Part shown: one piece after another, positions 13,701 to 21,222 of the stretch
Layout: every line of letters begins with the position of its first letter
How positions within the stretch are numbered: the stretch's first letter is position 1
Source: Lachnospiraceae bacterium UBA6998
Lineage (GTDB): Bacteria > Bacillota > Clostridia > Lachnospirales > Lachnospiraceae
Assembly: GCA_002448395.1 (NCBI GenBank)
Contig: DJXS01000109.1
Span: 31,194-55,289 of the forward strand
Direction of reading: 5' to 3'
DNA: 24,096 nucleotides
Translations under genes and position numbers: made by a program
Notes under the pieces: generated by a model
What the model saw: only the letters and a program-made list of their open reading frames with translations
What the model was told of the DNA's origin: nothing
Databases searched by the model: none

Positions 13701-14616
13701 GACGTGGAAAGCGCCTTTGGAAAAGGTATTCCCTACTAAGGCATCCAGTGATACTTCCGCGATCGAAACACCTGTCTATGACAAGGGCAGCATCGCTGTC
13801 TGCAGTCATAAGATCGCACAGCCCACAGTCTTCATTCCGGTATTCCCCGGAACGAACTGTGAGTATGATACCGCGGCAGCTTTTGAGGCGGCCGGCGCGA
13901 AGACGATCACAAGAGTATTCACAAACCTCAGTCCTCTGGACATCAGGGAGAGCGTAAACGCTTATGCTAAGGCCATTGACGAAGCCCAGATCATCATGTT
14001 CCCGGGCGGCTTCTCAGCAGGTGATGAGCCTGACGGAAGCGCCAAGTTCTTCGCAACGGCATTCAGGAACGCTGTCATCGAGGACGCGGTAGGAGATCTT
14101 TTGAACAAGAGAGACGGACTGATCCTCGGAATCTGCAACGGCTTTCAGGCCCTTATAAAGCTCGGCCTTGTTCCGAACGGCGAGATCACAGGACAGAATG
14201 AAGATTCTCCCACGCTGACCTATAATACGATCGGCCGCCATATTTCCAAGATGGCATACACCAAGGTCGTGACCAACAAATCCCCCTGGCTTTCCGGAGC
14301 GGAGCTCGGCGGCGTATATACAAATCCCGCTTCCCACGGAGAGGGCAGGTTCGTAGCCCCCAAAGAGTGGATCGACAAACTCTTTGCAAACGGCCAGGTG
14401 GCTACTCAGTATTGTGATCCTGACGGAAACATTTCCATGGATGAGGAGTGGAATATCAACGGTTCCTTCGCGGCGATCGAGGGTATCACTTCTCCCGACG
14501 GAAGGATTCTGGGCAAGATGGCACACTGCGAGAGAAAGGGTAACGGCGTCAACCTCAATATTTACGGAGAACAGGATCTTCGTCTGTTCGAGAGCGGCGT
14601 TCGCTATTTTAAATAA
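10780..14616 (+). CDS. purL: Phosphoribosylformylglycinamidine synthase, single chain
   Basis: A 1278-aa enzyme converting FGAR, glutamine and ATP to FGAM, the fourth step of purine synthesis. This is the large one-chain form, not the split PurL/PurQ/PurS form of Bacillus. Residues 1-170 are the PurS-like N-terminus. Residues 210-1000 are the duplicated AIRS-type synthetase halves, with the ATP/substrate segment FKNETHNHPTEIEPFGGAAT near 327. Residues 1025-1278 are the class I glutamine amidotransferase, with the oxyanion strand FPGTNCEYD, the nucleophile Cys1119 in GICNGFQ and the catalytic His1186 in SHGEGRF. All key residues are intact. GGAGGAG precedes the ATG. It stands alone between its own promoter and a terminator at 14631. 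Confidence 0.96.
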   Translation: MSKVRRIYVEKKEPYAVAARQLKDDIIGFLAVKGLTGVRKLIRYDVENVSDEVFETACRTVFSEPPVDILYRETIDIPANGHVFSVEALPGQFDQRADSAVQCVQFLNENEQPVIRTAETYILLGDITEEELERIKHYCINPVDSRETGMEKPKTLQMDYPEAEDVRVMTGMTQMKESELMDLYASLGLAMTPNDFKFIQEYFAGTEHRDPTITEIRVLDTYWSDHCRHTTFSTELRDVEFEDGYYRDIIEPTYFSYLDTREEFYKDRNDKYVCLMDLAIMGMKKLKADGKLTDQEESDENNACSVVVPVEVDYGNGPETEEWLVFFKNETHNHPTEIEPFGGAATCLGGAIRDPLSGRGYVYQAMRVTGAADPTVPVSETLENKLPQKKLVTGAAKGYSSYGNQIGLATGQVKEIYHPGYVAKRMEIGAVMGAAARKNVKRENSDPGDIIILLGGRTGRDGMGGATGSSKAHNDQSLTDCGAEVQKGNAPTERKLQRLFRRPEVSSLIKKCNDFGAGGVSVAIGELADGLKVNLDLVPKKYEGLDGTELAISESQERMAVVVAPEDKEQFLAYAAEENLEATPVAVVTEEPRLVLNWRGKPVVDISRAFLDTNGAHQATDVKVLMPSEKDNYLNKFACEGVRNTFGDRRNRDMTGEDFVKAMESSLSDLNVCSQKGLVEMFDASIGAGTVDMPYGGKYQLTETQTMIAKLPVLGGKTDTVTMMSYGFDPYLSSWSPYHGAVYAVTQSVAKAVAAGGDLTKLHLTFQEYFGRMSKDPSRWSQPFSALLGAYDAQLGFGIGSIGGKDSMSGTFNDIDVPPTLVSFAVDVAKIGDVITPELKKAGDKLVHIDIERDEYDIPVYTDVCSIYSTVTELMREGKVKAAYTVDCYGAAPAAAKMAFGNGFGVEFADEVPLKHLFRNRIGDLILEMEPGCEQILEERLPDNYTVIGTVTEDGSKTAFTWRGASVSIADAVKTWKAPLEKVFPTKASSDTSAIETPVYDKGSIAVCSHKIAQPTVFIPVFPGTNCEYDTAAAFEAAGAKTITRVFTNLSPLDIRESVNAYAKAIDEAQIIMFPGGFSAGDEPDGSAKFFATAFRNAVIEDAVGDLLNKRDGLILGICNGFQALIKLGLVPNGEITGQNEDSPTLTYNTIGRHISKMAYTKVVTNKSPWLSGAELGGVYTNPASHGEGRFVAPKEWIDKLFANGQVATQYCDPDGNISMDEEWNINGSFAAIEGITSPDGRILGKMAHCERKGNGVNLNIYGEQDLRLFESGVRYFK

Positions 14617-14630
14617 TTGCTGAACTATAT

Positions 14631-14670
14631 GGAGTATGTGCGGATTCTGCCGCGCATACTCCGTGTTTTG
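14631..14670 (+). terminator. Probable terminator of purL
   Basis: GGAGTATGTGCGG pairs with CCGCGCATACTCC around ATTCTG, followed by GTGTTTTG. The stem is strong but the T run is short. Confidence 0.6.
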
Positions 14671-14707
14671 AACTGCCGCGGACTTGTCAAAAGAGAGATG
14701 AATACCG

Positions 14708-15379
14708 ATGAATCCCAATTACAGCAGGATTTTGGAAAAGGAAATACAGAGACTTGACGAGAGCGGCATTAAGCCCAGGCTCCTTCTGCACAGCTGCTGC
14801 GCGCCATGTTCAAGTTACGTGATGGAATATCTCAGGGAACATTTCAGGATCACGGTCTTTTATTACAATCCAAACATCACTTCAAAGGAAGAATACGATT
14901 ACAGGCTTTCAGAAGAAAAGCGGCTGATCGAGGCCTATAACCGTCAGGTGGAGACACAGGATTTCGAGGGAATGAACTCAACCCCGAAAGCGGAAAAGAT
15001 TGAAATACTCGAATGCCCTTACGATCCGGAGAACTATTTGAAGGCCGTAAAGGGATATGAGAACTGCCCGGAAGGCGGCGACCGGTGTGGGATCTGCTTC
15101 GAGATGAGACTGAGAAAGACTGCGGAAGCTGCTCGGGAAGGCGGGTATGACTGCTTTACAACGACGCTGACTATAAGCCCCCTCAAGAACGCTGCAAGGC
15201 TCAATGAGATCGGAGAGAGAGTCGGCGCGGAATACGGCATAGCATTTCTGCCCTCCGATTTTAAGAAAAAGAACGGGTTTAAGAGATCCATTGAACTGTC
15301 CGCACAGTTTGATCTCTACAGACAGAATTACTGCGGATGCGGCTTTTCGAAAAGACAAGCGCAGGAAACAAATATTTAA
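14708..15379 (+). CDS. queH: Epoxyqueuosine reductase QueH
   Basis: A 223-aa protein of the QueH (formerly DUF208) family, which performs the last step of queuosine synthesis, reducing epoxyqueuosine in tRNA. The cysteines expected for its iron-sulfur and iron centres are all present: LLHSCCAPCSS at residues 26-36, RCGICFEMR near 122-130, and the C-terminal YCGCGFS. It replaces the cobalamin-dependent QueG in many Firmicutes. The ATG at 14708 has only a weak GAGATG upstream site. The stop is 25 nt before argS, and both concern tRNA, so co-transcription is likely. Confidence 0.92.
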   Translation: MNPNYSRILEKEIQRLDESGIKPRLLLHSCCAPCSSYVMEYLREHFRITVFYYNPNITSKEEYDYRLSEEKRLIEAYNRQVETQDFEGMNSTPKAEKIEILECPYDPENYLKAVKGYENCPEGGDRCGICFEMRLRKTAEAAREGGYDCFTTTLTISPLKNAARLNEIGERVGAEYGIAFLPSDFKKKNGFKRSIELSAQFDLYRQNYCGCGFSKRQAQETNI

Positions 15380-15404
15380 TTACAGCATAGACAAGGAGAA
15401 TACA

Positions 15405-17174
15405 GTGGAAAAATTTCTGAATCTGATCTCCGCCGAGATGGCGGGTGCTTTCGATGCGGCCGGATATGACAGCGAACTCGGAAAGGTAACTGTCTCAAAC
15501 CGCCCCGACCTGTGTGAATATCAATGCAACGGCGCTATGGCGGGTGCCAAAAGATACCATAAGGCACCGCTCATGATCGCGAACGATGTGGCAGCGAGAC
15601 TTCAGGACTCGAGAGTGTTCTCATCGGCGGAAGCTGTAAAGCCGGGTTTTCTTAACCTGAAGATCCGGGAAGAGTTCCTCACCTCTTACCTCAACGAGAT
15701 GAGCGGCGCTGAGAAATTCGGCCTTGAGACGCCCGAAAAGCCCGCCTCCATCATTCTCGACTACGGCGGACCCAATGTTGCCAAGCCTCTTCACGTGGGA
15801 CACCTTAGAAGTGCCGTGATCGGAGAGGCTGTCAAGAGGATCGCCAGATATCACGGAGAGAAGGTCATAGGAGATATCCATCTCGGAGACTGGGGCCTTC
15901 AGATGGGTCTTGTGATCACGGAGGTCTCCAAAAGGCAGCCTGATCTGTGCTATTTTGACCCCTCCTATGAAGGAGAGTATCCCGAGGAGGCTCCTTTTAC
16001 AGTGTCTGAACTGGAAGAGATCTATCCCACAGCCAGCAAAAAGTCCAAGGAAGATCCGGAGTACTACGCTGAAGCGATGGCCAACACGCACCGGCTTCAG
16101 GAGGGCGACCGCGGCCTGAGAGCTCTGTGGAACAAGATCATCGAAGTCTCTGTGGCAGACATGAAGAAGAACTATGCCAACCTTGACGTCGATTTCGATC
16201 TCTGGTGGGGCGAGTCCACTGTACACGACGCGATTCCCGGCATGGTCGCCGATATGAAGGATAAAGGGCTGGCTTACGAGTCAAACGGCGCACTTGTAGT
16301 AGATGTTTCAGAGGAAAGTGACACCAAGGAGATCCCGCCCTGCATCATCCTCAAATCTGACGGAGCGGCGCTCTATACGACCACAGACCTTGCTACCATC
16401 AGCGAGAGGGAGAGACTTTATCACCCCGACCAGATCATCTATATCACGGATAAGCGTCAGGAACTTCACTTCCAGCAGGTTTTCCGCACAGCGAGAAAGT
16501 GCGGCCTTGTAGATGAGAACACTCAGCTGCGACACATCGGTTTCGGCACGATGAACGGCAGGGACGGCAAGCCTTTCAAGACAAGAGATGGCGGCGTCAT
16601 GAAGCTCTCCGACCTGATCAGTGATATCAACACAGAGATGAGAGGCAAAATAGCGTCAAACCCGGAGATCGGACCTGAGGAAGCAGAGAAGACCGCTAAG
16701 CAGGTCGCTCTCGCGGCCCTCAAATACGGCGATCTGTCCAATCAGGCCTCGAAGGATTATATTTTCGATATCGAGAGATTTACTTCTTTCGAAGGGGACA
16801 CAGGTCCTTACATCCTTTATACCATCGTCAGGATCAAATCCATCCTCGGCAAGTATGCCGCATCGGGCGGAAGAGATCTCTCTGAGCTCCGGATCGGCCT
16901 GGCACAGAGCAAGGCGGAGAAAGACCTGATGACAGATCTGGCAGGGTTCGGCGCCATGATGGACAATGCGTATACGGAGATCGCTCCTCACCGCGTATGC
17001 GCCTATATTTATCAGCTCTCCAATGATTTCAACAGTTTCTATCACTCGACGAAGATTCTGTCGGAACAGGATCAGGAGAAGAAGGAGAGCTGGATCGCAC
17101 TGCTCAAACTTACACTGGATATCCTCAGCGCCTGCATCGATGTTCTCGGCTTCTCAGCCCCGGAGAGAATGTAA
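15405..17174 (+). CDS. argS: Arginyl-tRNA synthetase
   Basis: A 589-aa class I synthetase that charges tRNA-Arg. The N-terminal domain (about 1-110, with SNRPDLCEYQCNGAMAGAKR) recognises the tRNA D loop. The HIGH signature is HVGH at residues 130-133, within GGPNVAKPLHVGHLRSA. A GKPFKTRDGG segment near 388-397 stands where the divergent KMSKS loop lies. The C-terminal helical anticodon-binding domain carries the expected YILYTIVRIKSI. I chose the GTG at 15405, preceded by AAGGAG; an upstream in-frame ATG at 15291 overlaps queH and adds unrelated residues. Length is normal for the family. Confidence 0.95.
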   Translation: MEKFLNLISAEMAGAFDAAGYDSELGKVTVSNRPDLCEYQCNGAMAGAKRYHKAPLMIANDVAARLQDSRVFSSAEAVKPGFLNLKIREEFLTSYLNEMSGAEKFGLETPEKPASIILDYGGPNVAKPLHVGHLRSAVIGEAVKRIARYHGEKVIGDIHLGDWGLQMGLVITEVSKRQPDLCYFDPSYEGEYPEEAPFTVSELEEIYPTASKKSKEDPEYYAEAMANTHRLQEGDRGLRALWNKIIEVSVADMKKNYANLDVDFDLWWGESTVHDAIPGMVADMKDKGLAYESNGALVVDVSEESDTKEIPPCIILKSDGAALYTTTDLATISERERLYHPDQIIYITDKRQELHFQQVFRTARKCGLVDENTQLRHIGFGTMNGRDGKPFKTRDGGVMKLSDLISDINTEMRGKIASNPEIGPEEAEKTAKQVALAALKYGDLSNQASKDYIFDIERFTSFEGDTGPYILYTIVRIKSILGKYAASGGRDLSELRIGLAQSKAEKDLMTDLAGFGAMMDNAYTEIAPHRVCAYIYQLSNDFNSFYHSTKILSEQDQEKKESWIALLKLTLDILSACIDVLGFSAPERM

Positions 17175-17199
17175 GCTTTATGCCATGCACTATTCACGA

Positions 17200-17228
17200 T
17201 TTACAGAACCTGTAAAAAGTGCTATGTT
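17200..17228 (+). promoter_or_regulatory. Possible promoter before the cobO-like/dap genes
   Basis: TTTACA (17200-17205) and TATGTT (17223-17228) are 17 nt apart in the 100-nt gap after argS. The -35 is good and the -10 is partial. Confidence 0.4.
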
Positions 17229-17276
17229 GAAAGGGATATTATTGTTTTAGTGTATAGAAAAGTGTGGGGTTTCGTT

Positions 17277-17771
17277 ATGGCTTCTGGAAAAGTAATGATC
17301 TTTATGGGGGATGGATACGGAAAGTCGGCGGCTGCGCTCGGAATTGCCATGAAAAGGGCATCGGAAGGCGACAGTATCGTCATCATTCAGTTCCTCAAGG
17401 GAAAGGGAATCACAGACAGTCCCTTCACCAAGAGGCTTGAGCCGGAGATCAAGCTCTTCCGATTCGAGAAATCGGATATCGATTACATGGACCGTACACA
17501 GGAGGAGAAGGAGGAAGCTGCCGTTAATATCAAAAACGGCCTCAATTTCGCCAGAAAAGTGCTCACTACTGGTGAATGCAATCTTCTGATCCTCGACGAA
17601 GTGCTCGAAGTCGTCAACAAGAATATAATTTCTGTTGATGATCTGAGGGAACTGGTCGAATCCCGCGCGGATACGGATATTATTATTACAGGAAGCGAGA
17701 TGAATGTTGAAGTCTGCAAGTTTGCTGACAAGATCTCTGAGATCGGAAACATGCAGTTCAGAAATTTCTGA
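17277..17771 (+). CDS. CobO/BtuR-like P-loop protein (adenosyltransferase family)
   Basis: A 164-aa protein of the ATP:corrinoid adenosyltransferase (CobO/CobA/BtuR) family, which adds the adenosyl group to cobalamin precursors. The P-loop is GDGYGKSAA at residues 11-19, where classic members have GNGKGKTTAA. The Walker B-like strand LLILDEV is at 103-109, followed by the family's pattern of a short helix and VDDL. Length is a little short. The substitution in the P-loop and the location upstream of dapA rather than among cobalamin genes leave open whether it is a true adenosyltransferase. The ATG at 17277 has GGGG eight bases upstream; a GTG at 17250 is possible. Confidence 0.7.
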   Translation: MASGKVMIFMGDGYGKSAAALGIAMKRASEGDSIVIIQFLKGKGITDSPFTKRLEPEIKLFRFEKSDIDYMDRTQEEKEEAAVNIKNGLNFARKVLTTGECNLLILDEVLEVVNKNIISVDDLRELVESRADTDIIITGSEMNVEVCKFADKISEIGNMQFRNF

Positions 17772-17812
17772 TTGACTGCGCGCTTTGAGGCGCCAGTGGG
17801 AAGGATGGGAAA

Positions 17813-18703
17813 ATGGCAGTTTTTAAAGGTTCTGCAGTAGCAATTGTGACGCCCTTTAAGGAGACGGATGAGTCCGTCAACTATGAGGCTTTTGCCGACA
17901 TCATTGATTATCAGATCGACAACGGGACGGATGCCATCGTTGTCTGCGGCTCCACCGGAGAAGCAGCCACGATGTCCGAGCAGGAGCATCTGGACGTGTG
18001 CAAATTCTGTATTGAACACACAAAGGGAAGAGTCCCCGTGATCGCGGGTACAGGCTCCAACAGAACCCTGACCGCAATGCAGCTCTCAAAGGAAGTGGCA
18101 TCTTACGGCGCAGACGGCCTGCTTCTTATTTCCCCTTACTACAACAAGGGCACGCAGGACGGCGTTTACAAGCACTTTAAGATGGTCGCGGACGAAGTCC
18201 CCGGAACTCCCGTGATCCTCTACAATGTGCCCAGCCGCACAGGCGGAAATGTTCTGCCCCAGACAGTTGCAAGGCTTGTAAAGGATGTCCCCAACATCGT
18301 GGGTATCAAGGAAGCCAGCGGCGACATCAGCCAGATCGTCAAGCTCATGACTCTCTGTGACGGAAATATCGACCTCTATTCAGGCAATGACGACCAGGTC
18401 GTTCCGCTTCTCTCTATGGGAGGGATCGGCGTGATCTCGGTAGTGGCTAATGTAGCTCCCAAGGCAATGCATGATCTGTGCTATAAGTTCTTTGACGGAG
18501 ACGTAAAGGGCGCGGCCAGACTTCAGATGGATACCCATGAGCTTTTCGAGGCGCTGTTCTGTGAGGTCAATCCGATCCCCGTCAAGAAGGCTGTCAATCT
18601 TATGGGCCAGAATGCAGGACCTCTTCGTATGCCTCTTACGGAAATGACACCCGCAAATACAGAGAGACTCAGGAATGCAATGCATAATTTCGGACTTATC
18701 TAA
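17813..18703 (+). CDS. dapA: 4-hydroxy-tetrahydrodipicolinate synthase
   Basis: A 296-aa TIM-barrel aldolase that condenses pyruvate with aspartate semialdehyde, the first committed step to diaminopimelate and lysine. The Schiff-base lysine is K166 in VGIKEASGD, the catalytic tyrosine is Y137 in YNVPSRTG, and CGSTGEAATM (45-54) is the pyruvate-binding loop. Length and all motifs are typical. It starts 41 nt after the CobO-like gene and is followed 16 nt later by dapB, so the two dap genes are an operon. Confidence 0.97.
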   Translation: MAVFKGSAVAIVTPFKETDESVNYEAFADIIDYQIDNGTDAIVVCGSTGEAATMSEQEHLDVCKFCIEHTKGRVPVIAGTGSNRTLTAMQLSKEVASYGADGLLLISPYYNKGTQDGVYKHFKMVADEVPGTPVILYNVPSRTGGNVLPQTVARLVKDVPNIVGIKEASGDISQIVKLMTLCDGNIDLYSGNDDQVVPLLSMGGIGVISVVANVAPKAMHDLCYKFFDGDVKGAARLQMDTHELFEALFCEVNPIPVKKAVNLMGQNAGPLRMPLTEMTPANTERLRNAMHNFGLI

Positions 18704-18719
18704 GCAGGGGGAGGCAGAA

Positions 18720-19472
18720 ATGATCAGGATCATCATTCACGGCTGCTGTGGCAGAATGGGACATATTATCACAGATATCTGTGAGAAGGATGAAAAAACG
18801 CAGGTAGTGGCAGGCGTTGACGCTTTCGGTGAAGCATATGCCGGATTCCCGGTTTACAGAAAGCTTGAGGAATGCCCGGAAGCAGATGTAGTCATTGACT
18901 TCTCAACAGCTTCCGCTGTAGACGGACTTCTCGCTTACTGCTCGGAAAAGAAGCTCCCTGTAGTCGTCTGCACCACGGGACTTTCCGAAGAGCAGACCAA
19001 AGCGCTTCACAGCACTGCAAACGAGATAGCAGTTCTAAAATCGGCAAATATGTCAGTAGGCGTAAATCTGATCGAAGCTCTGATCGCACAGGCAGCTCCG
19101 AAGCTTGCAGCCGCGGGATTCGACATTGAGATCGTAGAGAAGCATCATAATCAGAAGATCGATGCTCCCAGCGGCACAGCCCTGGCTCTTGCCGACGCTG
19201 CCAATGCAGCTTTGGGAAATGAGTATGAGTATGTCTATGACCGCACCGGCAGAAGGATGAAGAGACCTGTCAAGGAGATCGGTATCTCCGCAGTCCGCGG
19301 CGGATCCATAGTGGGAGACCACGACGTGATCTTTGCCGGACAGGACGAGGTGATCACCCTTTCCCACAGGGCTTACAGCCGTGCCGTATTCGGAAAGGGA
19401 GCCGTTGAGGCTGCCAAATTCCTGGCAGGCAGGGAAGCAGGCTTCTACACCATGAGCGATGTGCTCAGCTGA
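18720..19472 (+). CDS. dapB: 4-hydroxy-tetrahydrodipicolinate reductase
   Basis: A 250-aa NAD(P)H-dependent reductase acting on the DapA product. The nucleotide-binding loop is HGCCGRMG at 7-14 and the substrate/catalytic segment EKHHNQKIDAPSGTA at 140-154. CTTGLSEEQ and SANMSVGVN are the other family signatures. I chose the ATG at 18720, with GGGGGAGG upstream; an ATG at 18675 lies inside dapA and adds 15 unrelated residues. A UUCG terminator follows 17 nt after the stop, ending the operon. Confidence 0.96.
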   Translation: MIRIIIHGCCGRMGHIITDICEKDEKTQVVAGVDAFGEAYAGFPVYRKLEECPEADVVIDFSTASAVDGLLAYCSEKKLPVVVCTTGLSEEQTKALHSTANEIAVLKSANMSVGVNLIEALIAQAAPKLAAAGFDIEIVEKHHNQKIDAPSGTALALADAANAALGNEYEYVYDRTGRRMKRPVKEIGISAVRGGSIVGDHDVIFAGQDEVITLSHRAYSRAVFGKGAVEAAKFLAGREAGFYTMSDVLS

Positions 19473-19488
19473 TAACACGGATCACAAA

Positions 19489-19514
19489 GGGACCGCTTCG
19501 GCGGTCCCTTATTT
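19489..19514 (+). terminator. Terminator after dapB
   Basis: GGGACCGC-TTCG-GCGGTCCC followed by TTATTT. Confidence 0.85.
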
Positions 19515-19541
19515 GAAGGGAGATTTACGGGAGACCGGGAT

Positions 19542-20345
19542 ATGCGTATCAGACCTTGCATAGACATACATAACGGACGAGTCAAACAGATCGTGGGAGG
19601 CACACTTAAGGATCAGGAAGACCGGATCCCGGGGTCCGCCAGAGAAAACTTCGTGGCGGATAAAGATGCCGCTTATTACGCCTCTGTCTACAGAGATATG
19701 GATCTGCGGGGAGGACATATAATCCTTCTCAATTCTGTCAGGGAAAAGGCTTATGCGGAGGATAAAATCCAGGCAATGGGCGCTTTAGCCGCTTTTCCGG
19801 GCGGTATGCAGATCGGCGGAGGCATTACACCGGAGAGCGCAGGTGCTTTTCTGGGCGCCGGAGCATCTCATTTGATCGTCACCTCTTATGTCTTCAGAGA
19901 CGGAAAGCTCAACGAGAGTGCGCTCGAAGAAATGATCCGCGCAGTGGGGCGGGAGAGAATGGTGCTGGACCTGAGCTGCCGCAGGAGAAGCGACGGAAAG
20001 TATATGGTTGTCACTGACCGATGGCAGAAGTTTACGAACCTGGAGATCAGTGCTGATACTCTGGACAGGCTCTCAGCGCACTGCGATGAATTTCTGATCC
20101 ATGCAGCGGACGTAGAGGGAAAACGTTCCGGGATAGAAGAGAACCTTGTCACCGTACTGGGAGAATGGCAGCAGAAATCCGGATTTCCGGTCACATATGC
20201 GGGCGGTGTTCACTCTTTTGACGACCTTAAACTGATAGGAGAACTTTCAGGCAGCAGGATGGATGTCACTGTCGGAAGCGCTCTGTCACTGTTTGGAGGA
20301 GATCTTTCTCTTGAAGACCTGGTGAAAACAGCGAAAGAGATCTGA
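19542..20345 (+). CDS. hisA: HisA, eukaryote-type (HIS6-like) isomerase
   Basis: A 267-aa TIM-barrel enzyme that isomerises ProFAR to PRFAR in histidine synthesis. The sequence follows plant and fungal HIS6 rather than the usual bacterial HisA: RPCIDIHNGRVKQIVGGTL at the start, MQIGGGIT, GASHLIVTSYVF, VLDLSCRRR, VVTDRWQKF, FLIHAADVEGK and VTVGSALSLFGG. The phosphate-binding loops GGGI and GSAL are intact. GGGAG precedes the ATG. It stands alone, away from other his genes, between a terminator and cspA. Transfer or ancient paralogy could explain the type; I cannot date it. Confidence 0.88.
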   Translation: MRIRPCIDIHNGRVKQIVGGTLKDQEDRIPGSARENFVADKDAAYYASVYRDMDLRGGHIILLNSVREKAYAEDKIQAMGALAAFPGGMQIGGGITPESAGAFLGAGASHLIVTSYVFRDGKLNESALEEMIRAVGRERMVLDLSCRRRSDGKYMVVTDRWQKFTNLEISADTLDRLSAHCDEFLIHAADVEGKRSGIEENLVTVLGEWQQKSGFPVTYAGGVHSFDDLKLIGELSGSRMDVTVGSALSLFGGDLSLEDLVKTAKEI

Positions 20346-20373
20346 ACAGTTCATAATTCAGAAACGATATAAA

Positions 20374-20415
20374 AAAACCGGTCCGGCGGAGAAAACTCTC
20401 CGCCGGACCGGTTTT
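20374..20415. terminator. Bidirectional terminator between hisA and cspA
   Basis: A perfect 19-bp inverted repeat (20374-20392 with 20397-20415) around AAAC. It has A at the left end and T at the right end, so it works on both strands for the convergent genes. Confidence 0.92.
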
Positions 20416-20425
20416 AAGATTATGA

Positions 20426-20626
20426 TCAGAGTTTGGTCACATTTACAGCCTGAGGGCCTTTCTCGCCCTGGACGATGTCGAATTCCACTTCCTGACCTTC
20501 TTCAAGAGACTTGAAACCTTCGCCGTTGATACCTGTATAATGTACGAATACATCGTTTCCTTCCGAATCACTGATGAATCCAAAACCGCGCTGGTTATTG
20601 AATCTTCTGACTACACCCTTACTCAT
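20426..20626 (-). CDS. Cold-shock protein, CspA family
   Basis: A 66-aa five-stranded nucleic-acid-binding protein that melts RNA structure. RNP1 is RGFGFI and RNP2 is VFVHY, both complete. [20 protein letters not shown] is a typical opening; ORF length is exactly the family's. GGAGGTAA precedes the ATG. The 5' leader contains dyads and is described separately. Whether it is cold-induced or constitutive cannot be told from sequence. Confidence 0.95.
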   Translation of the reverse strand: MSKGVVRRFNNQRGFGFISDSEGNDVFVHYTGINGEGFKSLEEGQEVEFDIVQGEKGPQAVNVTKL

Positions 20627-20660
20627 GCTGTTACCTCCGAATTATGTAATGAATGATTCA

Positions 20661-20695
20661 GCACAAATGTTTGTGAAAAATAAAACAATTTGTGC
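20661..20695 (-). promoter_or_regulatory. Dyads in the cspA leader
   Basis: GCACAAAT (20661-20668) and ATTTGTGC (20688-20695) form a perfect 8-bp inverted repeat. An overlapping perfect dyad CACAAA-TG-TTTGTG lies at 20662-20675, so two hairpins compete. The predicted transcript starts close to 20692, putting most of this in the 5' leader, where cold-shock mRNAs often carry structure-based control. Confidence 0.45.
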
Positions 20696-20698
20696 AAC

Positions 20699-20726
20699 AT
20701 TATCAAAATAGCACAGGTATACTCAA
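20699..20726 (-). promoter_or_regulatory. Probable promoter of cspA
   Basis: On the minus strand TTGAGT (20721-20726) and GATAAT (20699-20704) are 16 nt apart. Confidence 0.55.
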
Positions 20727-20800
20727 AAGTAAAGGTACAAAACCAATAATTGTAATATCGATGAACAATGATACTAACTACCATTTACTCGCCTAAACTC

Positions 20801-20829
20801 TTTACTTTAAAACTTTACAATGCTAAAAT
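20801..20829 (+). promoter_or_regulatory. Probable promoter of the yerC-yfhO genes
   Basis: TTTACT (20801-20806) and TAAAAT (20824-20829) are 17 nt apart, about 45 nt upstream of the yerC start. Confidence 0.55.
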
Positions 20830-20874
20830 ATTATCTGCAGGTTAGTATTACTTGAGAGCAAGGAGTAGCGGGGT

Positions 20875-21210
20875 ATGAACAAAAAGATCAGAACTGAGGC
20901 TGTCGACAGCCTTTTTGAAGCTATTTTGACACTGGAGAGCAAGGAAGAATGCTACAGTTTCTTTGAGGACCTTTGTACTGTCAATGAGCTTCTCTCCCTA
21001 TCTCAGAGGTTTGAGGTAGCAACGATGCTGCGCAAACATGACACATATCTCAAGATCGCAGAGAAGACCGGTGCGTCTACTGCGACGATCAGCCGTGTCA
21101 ACCGTTCTCTTAATTACGGAGACGACGGGTATGCTTTAGTTTTTGCAAGAATGCCCAGCATGAAGGACTTTATCGAGGCAGAGAAGGCATCAGAGGAAGC
21201 CGGCGAGTAA
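20875..21210 (+). CDS. yerC: TrpR-like protein, YerC/YecD family
   Basis: A 111-aa helical DNA-binding protein of the TrpR-related YerC/YecD family. The helix-turn-helix is at about residues 58-85: TYLKIAEKTGASTATISRVN. Residues 10-50 form the dimerising helices with the family's LCTVNELLSLSQRFEVA. The regulatory target in most species is unknown; the tryptophan-binding residues of true TrpR are not assured. AAGGAG precedes the ATG. It is followed 12 nt later by yfhO, so the two probably share a transcript. Confidence 0.9.
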   Translation: MNKKIRTEAVDSLFEAILTLESKEECYSFFEDLCTVNELLSLSQRFEVATMLRKHDTYLKIAEKTGASTATISRVNRSLNYGDDGYALVFARMPSMKDFIEAEKASEEAGE

Positions 21211-21222
21211 GAGGACACTATT

